Origin: Nothopassalora personata
Lineage: Eukaryota; Ascomycota; Dothideomycetes; Mycosphaerellales; Mycosphaerellaceae
Length of the DNA stretch: 64,000 nucleotides
NCBI GenBank assembly: GCA_033816765.1
Contig: CM066296.1
Coordinates: 62,001 to 126,000, forward strand
Direction: 5' to 3'
The notes under the pieces were generated by a model that was given only the letters and a program-made list of their open reading frames with translations, made no database searches and was not told where the DNA came from. The translations under genes and the position numbers were made by a program. This document shows, one piece after another, positions 55,698-64,000 of this stretch (positions are counted from its first letter, which is position 1; every line of letters begins with the position of its first letter).

Positions 55698-56133
55698 TTG
55701 GAGAAGAACTCACGAGGGGTCATTGATTCCATCAACAATCGATGCTATAAAGCTGCCACCTCTTTGGTGGCCACAACGTACCGGAGCGATATCGATCATC
55801 TGCCCAAAGCGGAGTCGTACGATCACAACAAGGCGCAGTTCCAGCAGATGATGCAGAAGCACCCTGAGTATCAGATCGAGGTCGTGGACGTGTCAGCGGA
55901 TGTGGACGAGCAGTCAGGATATGCCATAGGTAAGCGTTCCAACAGGAAAGAAGCGTCGCAAGCTCTAGCCTGGGGCAGTATATTGCCTCCTCTCGGTCAC
56001 AGGACGGCCCGCCAACGTTCGTTGTCAGTCCATCTCTGTTGTGGAAGGGATGCGCCGGGATGGCCAGTGGCAGTACTACAACGCAACCGTCGTAAGAGGC
56101 CAAGACCTATCAGGTGTTGTCTGGCATCGATGA
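55698..56133 (+). pseudogene. NTF2/SnoaL-like domain gene, frameshifted
   Basis: Residues reading SINNRCYKAATSLVATTYRSDIDHL, then QQMMQKHPEYQIEVVDVSADVDEQSGYAI, then after a GTAAGC-CACAG intron (about 55930-56012) GRPPTFVV, and then in another frame ISVVEGMRRDGQWQYYNATVVRG to TGA 56131-56133. The last two segments belong together but are out of frame by one, so the copy is broken unless there is a sequencing error. The fold resembles the small alpha/beta cone of NTF2/SnoaL proteins; that assignment is tentative and the function unknown. Confidence 0.4.
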
Positions 56134-56980
56134 GATTCTGATGCCTGTCATTCCTGGGAGCCTGCATCGACAGCAGTCCTTACAGCCATGATCACCTTCG
56201 ACCGGAAGAGAGCTGGTCGTCGACTTCTTGCACGCTGCACCCGCAGACGGCCGACAGAGCCTTTGCTCGCTGTAACGTTATCGGCTCCGTCAGTAATACT
56301 TGAGTCAGAATCCTCGACCTGACTTTTTGTACACGACACAGAAGACTCAAGAATGGAGCGGAAACCGAAATCAAAATGTCTTGCACCGGGAATGAACATC
56401 AGCATCGCCCACATCCAGGCTGGAAGATGCATTAATATGCAACACGATGCAGTCGAAGCCGAATTCCAATGGTGTATGTCGCTGGATCCACGGAGCAGAC
56501 GCAATACGATAATCTACTAGCGGTGGCGGGTTCTCATTATACCGCCAATGATGGATAGAATCAGATCACTCGCTGCGTCCAAGGGTATACTGGGGACGAT
56601 CTTCCAATGCCTGGGGTACCCACTTTCGCGTGCTCGTGCCATAGCCCGCCAAAGAAGGTAGATCGTATGCTGAGCTTCGGAAGCCAAAGTCAAGGCGCAC
56701 TGCAAGGCAAGCCGAGATGTCGGTCTACCTGTGCAGAGTAGCAGTCTGCAAATCAACCTTCCGCATCAGACCTGTCCGGGACGCGAGCGTGTCGCGCGAT
56801 CATTCTGTTGGTGTCGATGTCGGTCGTGGTCGGTGATTAGGAAGCCGTCAATTATTGCTTGCAGAAATGACTTGAGCTAGCCTCGGTTGGGGCCGAGCCA
56901 ATGAGCATCGGTGAGACTCACGTGCAATCTCGATACCTCACACTTGCCACGAACATCGTCGTTATTACCACCAGGTCATC
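56134..56980. other. Intergenic, upstream of TGS1
   Basis: About 850 bp. Minus-strand frames at 56148-56504 have no domain. It presumably includes the TGS1 promoter. Confidence 0.45.
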
Positions 56981-57750
56981 ATGGCCGGCATAGAACAGCC
57001 GCCCGAAGGCGTGCACTACTATGAGAAAGCCGAGGACGTCCCACAAGATCTCGTGAAATACTGGCACCAACGGCAGAAGATTTTCTCCAAGTACGATGAA
57101 GGCGTTTGGTTGACAGACGCTGCATGGTATGGCGTAACACCAGAGCCTGTGGCGATGTATTGGAGTTCCCACATCGATCATATGACCATGTCTAATAGTT
57201 TCGCAGGAAGATTGCAGAAGCCGTCGCCACCGCACCTGCGTCCAAGACAATGCTGATTGATGCCTTCGCTGGCGTGGGAGGCAATGTCATTTCTTTCGCC
57301 CTCTCCGGCCGCTGGAAACAGATCTTCGCAGTGGAGAAAGACGCAAAGACTCTCGCGTGTGCCAAACATAATGCCAAGATCTATGGCGTCGATAAGAAGA
57401 TCTTCTGGATTCACGGTGACATCTTCGACCAGCTCAATGGCCGCTTCAAGACTACCGGAAAGAACGCTGTCATCTTCGGCAGTCCGCCATGGGGAGGTCC
57501 ATCGTATACGGACTGGGACGTCTTTGACCTCTCAACCATGGAGCCATACTCCCTCAATCGGCTTCACGATGCTTTCTCAGCAAGGACCACGGACTTCGTG
57601 CTGTACTTACCCAGGACATCAGACGTACGCCAGATCGCAAAACATGCTGGAAAGGACGAAAAACTCAAGGTTGTCCACTACTGTATGCACGGGTCAAGCA
57701 AGGCGTTGTGTGTGTACTATGGCACTTTCGACTTTGAGGAGGTTACCTGA
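56981..57750 (+). CDS. TGS1: Trimethylguanosine synthase (snRNA/snoRNA cap hypermethylase)
   Basis: Two exons (56981-57156 and 57207-57750) with a 50-nt intron (GTATTG to CGCAG, branch CTAAT) give 239 residues. The protein starts with the short N-terminal WYGVTPEPVAMKIAEAV lead-in of fungal Tgs1. It has the SAM-binding IDAFAGVGGN motif, an adjacent FAVEKDAKTLACAKHN acidic loop, and the catalytic SPPWGGPSYTDWDVFDL block with the SPPWGGP signature. TGS1 converts the m7G cap of snRNAs and snoRNAs to 2,2,7-trimethylguanosine in the nucleus. The length fits the fungal enzyme, which lacks the long N-terminus of animals. It is convergent with the sulfite oxidase gene. Confidence 0.92.
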
Positions 57751-57929
57751 TAGTGAGACCTTGTTGGGTCTGAATTACATACGGATCGAGATCAGCCTAT
57801 TTCTCGCATAGACGGAGATTCGAAAGGTAGCAGTTGCTCTCAGCTGGCACAAGCGTACGCCACTATCCCGACGAAACACCAAATATGCAGCTCAACGACC
57901 AAAACAAACCAGGCTGCTTGGTGCACATG

Positions 57930-59907
57930 CTAAGCGCTTTGGGCAAGACCCTCCCTTTCCCGGGCCGTGTATGTCACACGATGCCAGGCATTTCCAAGCA
58001 GACCACGGAAATTCCATGTGCCCGCGAATGTGGCTGGCTGGCAATTATGCGACTCGTCCACAGCTTTGACCACGAACTCTACATTTTCCTTAGGAAGTTG
58101 ATCCTCTGGCCATTCCATATTCCACAGAGTCCACGCCCAACGTCGTGTACCTTTGGCGTTGTCTTTGCGCAGGCAAGCTTGTTTCCAGGTCTTGCCGCCG
58201 TCTGCACTCACATCTACTCTCACAATCCTTCGGCCACCACCGCTGTACGCGAAGCCATTCAAGGCCACAGACGCATCTTCCATCCTCTTCATATTAGTTA
58301 TGGCACTCTGGACTGGAAGTTCCTGGATGCTCTGTGCTTCGTCCCAATCTTCTTGTTTCAGATCAGCTGCTCGCACATTTGGTCCGAAGCACTTATAGTC
58401 ACGGCTGTGCCAATTGCTTTGCGATTCGTCACAGCTGATTCTGACCTTTTCGACCCACTTCACACTGCGTGTGGCAACACTTCCTGGGACTATGGCTCGC
58501 AGTGGTCCACCATGGTCTCTCGGCATGGGCTCTCCATTCATCTCCCATGCCAAGAGGACATCCGAAGCTGGGTTCAACGCAGTCTGTAATGGTATGGACT
58601 GCTCGTATGTGTCGCTCGGAGCGCAAAAATGGATGTGTCGGTCGGCTTCTGGTTCGTCTGGGCATGACATGCATGCTGCAGTAACGTCGTAGCCAGAGTG
58701 CATCAAGACATCACGAAGACGCACGCCAGTGAACTCTGCAGTACCTATGGCACCAACATCCCAGGGAAGACCAGATGTTTTGCCGTGACCGGCTTCGTTC
58801 ATATGACCCCGTCGGTTGCCTGCACATTGTAGCGTCACTGTAACAGTGTGCTGCTGGAACTTCTGTTTCAGGTCATCGATCGAATACGCCACCTCCGTTC
58901 CGTCAGACATTTCGATCTCAAGCTTGTGCTTGCTGACATCCAGTCTTGGGACCTACTTACGTGTCAGGACCGTATTACCGGGCGAATGGTTTGAGCACAG
59001 ACTTACCCAAAGATGATGCCGCACGAAAAACAGTCGCAGCGGTGTCAAGAAGTCGGTGAGGAGCTGACCCGGTGTTTCGGCATTGAATGGCTTAGGTGTG
59101 TGGACTATCAATTCTGGATCACGCTCTGGATCGTCCTTGAACGGATCTTCGCAGCTGCTACAGTCATTACCCAACACACTCCAGTTAATGCGGCCGTCGG
59201 TGTCCAGATCTCGTTGGTCGACCTCGCCAATGTAGAAGTCGTCAAGAATCTTCTGGACCTCGGGCTTGTTATGAATGCTAAACAGTTTCCAGAATGGATC
59301 GATACTTTTGCCACATGCTCTCAAGATGACCTTACCGCCAGGATGACTGGCTACGAACTCTGTGATGTCGTAGACTGCTGTCCCATGGACTACCCACTTG
59401 CTGTCTGAATGCTCGTCGTGTTTCGCTATGTCGGCAAGACGATGCGTCTGGATACCGGCAGCATCTTGAACGCAACTTAGCATCGATCGACCATGGCATC
59501 ACTAAACTGAACCGCTTACCTTCGTGTTCGCTGATATGAACATCGTTATCAACAACATTCGATCTGCCTACTTGATCTCCGACCCAAGTTGTCATCGGAG
59601 CTGCCAGAACAGCTATGGCAGAAGCACCAAACAACAATGCTAACGCTCCACCAGCATGAGATCTCTTAGGTTCTGCTCTGGCATAACTGAACGTCCCCCT
59701 AATTGTCCCAACACCTCTTCTCGGGAATCTCGTTCTCGATCCCTTCCATATCGACTCTTGCAGTTTCCCGGGCGCAATCTGAGCGAAGCATTTCGTCGAA
59801 GTCGTCGTAAGGCTGCGGGCCGACGATTTCGGGCCAGAAATGGATATCAGGCTTTCGGCTATTCGCTTCGGCGTGCCGATCGTGTTTTGGAGCCGAATTG
59901 ATGGCAT
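57930..59907 (-). CDS. Mitochondrial sulfite oxidase (cytochrome b5 + molybdopterin)
   Basis: Three exons: 59907-59520, 59464-59007 and 58952-57930, with 55- and 54-nt introns, total 622 residues. The first about 60 residues are basic and Ser/Arg-rich like a mitochondrial presequence, followed by a hydrophobic segment (GGALALLFGASAIAVLAAP). This fits import to the intermembrane space. A cytochrome b5 heme domain follows (WVVHGTAVYDITEFVASHPGGKV with the heme His-Pro-Gly-Gly). The sulfite oxidase molybdenum domain comes next, with LQCAGNRRGHM carrying the cofactor-binding Cys and HGGPLRAIVPG. The C-terminal dimerisation domain has RRIVRVDVSADGGKTWKQA. It oxidises sulfite to sulfate, passing electrons to cytochrome c. 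Met 59907 was preferred over 59952 because the sequence after it is the better presequence. Confidence 0.88.
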
Positions 59908-59952
59908 TCTGGACGACTTTTGGGACTGTAACTGCTTCGCAAGACGAGGCAA

Positions 59953-61106
59953 AAATCACGACATCGACGCTTGTACTGAATGGGTCGTCGGGCGGGGGAA
60001 CTCTGGGTCTTGTAGGGTGACTCTTGAGCCGAGCAACGTGACCTGGGCTGTCGGCTGATCTGCCGGATCCTCGCAGTGATAGGCACCGTACGGTATACAC
60101 CCTAGATGAACTTCGCGTTCGTGTGGATGTGTGATTGGGTGGGCTCCTGCGTGGGAGCATGGCTCGCTGATAACGACCGCGGCAAGCGCGAGCAGACGTG
60201 GACCTCATCTGCTGGGGAGAGGCAGCTGCATCTTCCACGAAAGTCAACAACATCGCACGGGAACCACTGCCTGTTCTATCCGTGAATGTTGCTGCAGGAA
60301 AGACGACCGCTGCTCGAATCGGCGCCTTTCCTGCTGCAGAGGGCCAATGTTGTCCGAGCTATCGACATTTCGTGGGCTGGGTTGTTATTGAAGCAACTGT
60401 TGGAAACCTGCAGCTGATGAACCCAAAGGAATAACCAAACGTCTAGGCCTCCCATGCGATTCACTGCCTCGACCCACTGCACTTCAATACCATTAACGGC
60501 AACATCTGTGACTGCGTCCTGGCAGGGCAATGATTAGCGATTATAATGATATCGAACCGTACCACTAATAATGACAAGCTCCCAACCCATGACTACGAAC
60601 GACACAGCAAGGTTTCATGGCATTGAAGGCCTTCAGCGGCATGCGAGCGCGAAACACGGATTGGCATCTCAACGCAGGCATCTGATGCGACTGAATGAGA
60701 CATCTGTACAATGTCTGCGGCCGATATATGCTAGGCCGACTCATGTCCTGAGGAGCGTTACCACGCCGCTTGCGATGTTCTGGCATCTACGTTGCGTCCA
60801 GCAACATTCACACAGCATGGCGCAAGCTCTTCTCGAGCATGTCTGCAGGTTTGTTCTGTGAAGGCTACACTGTTCGTACTGACTCATGATAGGGTGTGCG
60901 ATCGCGCAAACAATATCAGCACCATGGTTGTGAAGCAGTTTCGGCTTGCTAGTGTACCTCGCTCTACTTGCTCCGACGAACATCCACTAGCGCGTCCCAA
61001 ATTTCGTCCGCACATCCGACTTCACTCTCATAATACTGGCATGTACTGCTGATACTCCCAACAGAGTTCAGATCTCTTGTTCCCACCTCTCCGCCTCAAT
61101 TAATAG
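59953..61106. other. Intergenic, sulfite oxidase promoter side
   Basis: About 1.15 kb. A minus-strand frame (59699-60253) overlaps the first exon of sulfite oxidase in another frame and is treated as a shadow. Nothing else is supported. Confidence 0.45.
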
Positions 61107-61442
61107 TCAGCTGTCTCTTGTCGGCAAACTCTTTTCGACATCTTTCGCAGTGGATCTTTTCATAGACCTCCTCAGCTTGTCACTGCTGACTCGCTTCTCC
61201 CAGTCCCTCGACTGCGGCCAGTAGTAATCCGAACAATAATTCCACATGGCTCCCTCCGCCTCGCCTTCGCTTTCAACGCCGGTGTGGGTCTTCATAGATT
61301 TGATGAAGTTGCCTATGGCTAGTAGCCCGACCTTGATCATTCGGAGGCGTTGATTATTGTTGGGAACAGCCCTCATACTCGCATCATTGACAGTGGCAAT
61401 GTGCATTCTGACACGGGGAAGTTCTGGCAGGAACTCCTTCAC
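61107..61442 (-). pseudogene. CHD1-like C-terminal domain fragment
   Basis: A 111-codon minus-strand ORF ends at TAG 61107-61109. Its sequence (KVGLLAIGNFIKSMKTHTG, then AMWNYCSDYYWP, then KRVSSDKLRRSMKR) resembles the helical C-terminal domain of the CHD1 remodeller (the family with an IGxxI helix, an aromatic core and a late KLR helix). No ATPase or chromodomains are found upstream, so it is at most a relic of a gene or a gene fragment. The assignment is tentative. Confidence 0.3.
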
Positions 61443-61971
61443 AACATCCTAGAACCTGCGCACATGCACTGGCGCTAGCTCGCAGATGTCCGCAGCATCT
61501 CAGAGCCGCAAACGACAATAGCCGATCGTACATACATAGACCAAAAGCTCTCCAAAGACACCGAGGGCTGCTGATCAAAGAGGTGAACGACGGTACAGTA
61601 ACTCAATGATGTGTTGATTGCAACGATAGCGACTCGGCCGCGCAGTAGCTGTATGTGAGGTGGAAGTGTGAGAGGGCGCGCGTCGCTCTGACGAGTACTG
61701 CCTAGGTTGATGGTGCTCACAGCACTCTACGCGGACCAAAATTGCCGTCGAGTTTGGAGTGCGGTGGCCACCTCTTCTGTCATGAGCCCTCGCACTGAAA
61801 AGTCAGCCCAGTCGCATCTGACACGGCATGATTCGTACCAGTTCTCAGCATAAATATATGACTGGTCTACTTGTACCGTAACTTACAACCAAGCGTATCA
61901 TGCGCCCCTCAATCTCCGTGGTATCGTACTGTCACATATGCAAACCTATTGTAACGCCATGCCCAAATAAA
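61443..61971. other. Intergenic
   Basis: About 530 bp between the CHD1-like fragment and the TAF5 stop codon; no gene seen. Confidence 0.5.
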
Positions 61972-64000
61972 TCAAGGCAGATATGCCCCTCCCGCAACGA
62001 CCAAGTTCATATGCGTAAAGCGCACCTTGTAGACCGGACTCTTCTTCGTCGGGAAAGCCATGATCTGGTCTGGCGATACCACAACATCCTTCTTGGTCTT
62101 GCTCTTGGTAGTTGCTCCAGTAGAGATCCCGTCGATCTTTGTGCCAGCACCACCGTCACCAATGACCTTGCCTTGAATTTCTTTGTTGTTGGTTTGCACG
62201 TCCCATGTTCTGACGGTGCCATCTGCACCTGCCGAGACGAGCACAGTAGACTCGACGCTCCAGTCCAGACTCCAGATGCCGCCACGAGCATGACCGCGCA
62301 TGCGCTTCACGAGTCGTCCAGTTGCGAGGTCCCAGAGGATGATCTCACCACGGTCGTCAGCGCTGGCCACGACTTGCCCGTTGGGCGCGCATGCAAGCGC
62401 AGTGACGTGACCTGTATGTCCCGTGAAGATTCGCACTGCTAGACCGCGCTGCAGATCCCACATTCGTACAGTGCGATCACCGTTGCCCGCTCCAGTGAAG
62501 ATGTAGGCATTGTTGGGGTGCCAAGCTACTGTCTCCACGTCCGAGTCGTGCCCAGCAAAGATGCGCAAAGGAGCAATCTGCGGCGTGCTCCATAGTCGTG
62601 CTGTCCGGTCGGCGCTGCACGAGATGAAGTAGTGGCCTTGTGGACAGAATCTGACGTCCCATACGGGCATGTTGTGCGACCGATATACGACTAGGTTGGT
62701 CCATGTGTCCAGTGACCAAAGTCTGATGGTGCAGTCCGCCGAGCAGGAAACCATATATCGCGGCTGCGAATCTGATCTCCCGCTGTTGTTTGTATGTCCA
62801 TTCGTTGTTGGCTGCGGCAGAGCAATCGAAGGCGAGAAAGACAAAGCGTAGACCGGTCCTGAGTGACCTACCAACCGCCGTGATGCAGATGGCTGGTATG
62901 AGGGATGATCAGTCGGGGATGTGAGAGCCTTGTTGTCGAGCGAGAAGACTCGGATGTACGACTCTGCGGTGCCGATCGCGACCAAGCTGTTGTCACCAGA
63001 GAACTCGATGCAGTTGACGCTGTCGAATGTGTTGTGGAACGTAAACATGGTCACGCTGATACCAGGCCCTATGCCTCCAGTTCGGGTGTCGATGATACGA
63101 AGACGATCTCGGAGCTCCTTGACCCTCGAGACCTCCATTGCAACATCTCTGGCGGTGGAAGGAGGAAACGGCAGGGGTTCTTTAGGCGGTTCATCGAGTG
63201 GTTCGCGCTTGATCGCTTGCTCATATTCGTCCAAATAGGAGTTCTGGCCGGGTCCAGAAGGATTAGCGTTATCCTCGACCTGGAGCTCGGCTTTCACGTC
63301 CTCCATTAAATCATTCTCTGGTGGTGCAAAACCCAGGGAAAGTTTCGACAATACTGCTGGCGCGTTTGCAGCCAGGTTTGCGGATCCAGGGTTATGACCT
63401 GGTATACCTTCGTCTTCTGCAGGTACGTCCATATTTCCTTCACGTTGTGCAAGCAGCTTGGTGAGGCTTCTTTCTGCACCGAAAGATGCACGGTCAATGG
63501 CTTTCAGTTCCAAATGAGCACTGATGATCATGACTATGATGCTGCCGCCTTCATGCTCCTTGGCCTCGAGATACATCATCAACGTGCCGTACGCCATCTG
63601 ACTGAGTGAAAGGCGGTATTTGTTGTTGCGGTAAAGCTGAGCAACATCGTTCTGTTCAACATGCTCCGGTTCATAGATTCCCGCAAGGGCACGGATGTCG
63701 TCCTCGTGTTCTGATTCGAAGGCGCCCCGAAAGCGCTGGAAAAATTCTCTTGCGTCATTCGAGAAGAATTCATTGATGCATTGCAGAAAAGAGTAGACGA
63801 AAAGTGGCCACAAGATGCGCTTGAGCTCAGGCTTGTAGATTTCGAGAACGTTGTCGACCCAAAGCTGCATCGCCTCGAACGCAGCGACATACTTCTTGCC
63901 GCCCCTCTCATTGATGTTGGTCGGGAGAAGTGGGACTCCATTAGGGTCAGTGTGCTGGCTTTCCTTCCTGAGCATGGCTTCAGTCCTGCTGTAGCCCTTC
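61972..64000 (-). CDS. TAF5: TFIID subunit TAF5 (partial at 5' end)
   Basis: The frame from the window edge to TAG 61972-61974 gives at least 675 residues. The edge residues read KGYSRTEAMLRKES, the end of the LisH motif that starts TAF5, so the gene begins beyond base 64000 and Met at 63975 is internal. After LisH come the TAF5 N-terminal domain (VAAFEAMQLWVDNVLEIYKPELKRIL to the AYGTLMMYLEAKE region) and an acidic linker. A beta-propeller of WD40 repeats follows with WD-type ends (CTIRLWSLD, RTARLWS, RTVRMWDLQ, GEIILWDLATG, GTVRTWDVQT). TAF5 scaffolds TFIID and SAGA in RNA polymerase II transcription. The C-terminus is short and complete. Confidence 0.93.
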   Translation of the reverse strand, partial: KGYSRTEAMLRKESQHTDPNGVPLLPTNINERGGKKYVAAFEAMQLWVDNVLEIYKPELKRILWPLFVYSFLQCINEFFSNDAREFFQRFRGAFESEHEDDIRALAGIYEPEHVEQNDVAQLYRNNKYRLSLSQMAYGTLMMYLEAKEHEGGSIIVMIISAHLELKAIDRASFGAERSLTKLLAQREGNMDVPAEDEGIPGHNPGSANLAANAPAVLSKLSLGFAPPENDLMEDVKAELQVEDNANPSGPGQNSYLDEYEQAIKREPLDEPPKEPLPFPPSTARDVAMEVSRVKELRDRLRIIDTRTGGIGPGISVTMFTFHNTFDSVNCIEFSGDNSLVAIGTAESYIRVFSLDNKALTSPTDHPSYQPSASRRLVGHSGPVYALSFSPSIALPQPTTNGHTNNSGRSDSQPRYMVSCSADCTIRLWSLDTWTNLVVYRSHNMPVWDVRFCPQGHYFISCSADRTARLWSTPQIAPLRIFAGHDSDVETVAWHPNNAYIFTGAGNGDRTVRMWDLQRGLAVRIFTGHTGHVTALACAPNGQVVASADDRGEIILWDLATGRLVKRMRGHARGGIWSLDWSVESTVLVSAGADGTVRTWDVQTNNKEIQGKVIGDGGAGTKIDGISTGATTKSKTKKDVVVSPDQIMAFPTKKSPVYKVRFTHMNLVVAGGAYLP

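Noticed and set aside
59699..60253. 184-codon minus ORF over the sulfite oxidase start
   Set aside because: It overlaps the first exon in another frame; the presequence and in-phase exons favour the 59907 model.

Overview
This is a nuclear window from a filamentous ascomycete (Pezizomycotina), most likely a dothideomycete. The genes carry short GT-AG introns (about 47-116 nt, mostly about 50) with CTAAC/CTGAC/CTAAT branch sites. Typical fungal genes are present: a WC-1 photoreceptor, a Zn2Cys6 regulator, a Dal5-type permease and a YVC1-like channel. The repeats show repeat-induced point mutation (RIP). The species cannot be named from the sequence alone.

Bases 1-15,900 are a repeat island in which CpA/TpG sites are largely converted to TpA, so old reading frames are full of TAG stops while GC stays moderate. 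It holds a 4.3-kb TIR element (95-4388, TA duplication) and a complete Ty3/gypsy chromodomain retrotransposon on the minus strand (5567-15572, 5-bp duplication TTAAT). A gag-only LTR element (7107-9842, duplication CTTAT) sits inside the chromodomain element. Two later solo LTRs (8194-8510, duplication GAGAC; 14044-14359, duplication TCTTG) are almost unmutated. Both LTR elements carry a related antisense ORF next to the 3' LTR.

Bases 15,950-24,000 form a decay zone. There is an amine-oxidase pseudogene whose in-frame TAG fits a C-to-T change at the island edge, a broken GT31 glycosyltransferase, a BTB-domain gene, a small ORF of unknown function, a Dal5-like MFS transporter and another broken gene.

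Bases 24,300-64,000 are ordinary gene space: a VOC-domain protein with a long disordered tail, a GFA/CENP-V domain gene, a YVC1-like vacuolar TRP channel, HRD1 ubiquitin ligase, a Zn2Cys6 factor, a class II aldolase, a dimeric alpha/beta-barrel protein, white collar-1, a Ras-like GTPase, a secreted GH18 chitinase, a broken NTF2-like gene, trimethylguanosine synthase, mitochondrial sulfite oxidase, a CHD1-like C-terminal relic and TAF5 (running off the right edge).

The most unusual content is in the two tRNA genes. tRNA-Ser(UGA) at 22328-22582 folds only after removing three 52-53 nt insertions plus the normal anticodon-loop intron. tRNA-Ala(UGC) at 31706-31843 folds only after removing one 54-nt insertion plus the normal intron. 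All four insertions start with GTAAGT or GTTAGT, end in AG, match the length of the protein-gene introns, and in the serine gene contain perfect CTAAY/CTGAC branch sites. They leave the Pol III A and B boxes intact. This looks like mRNA-type introns inside tRNA genes.
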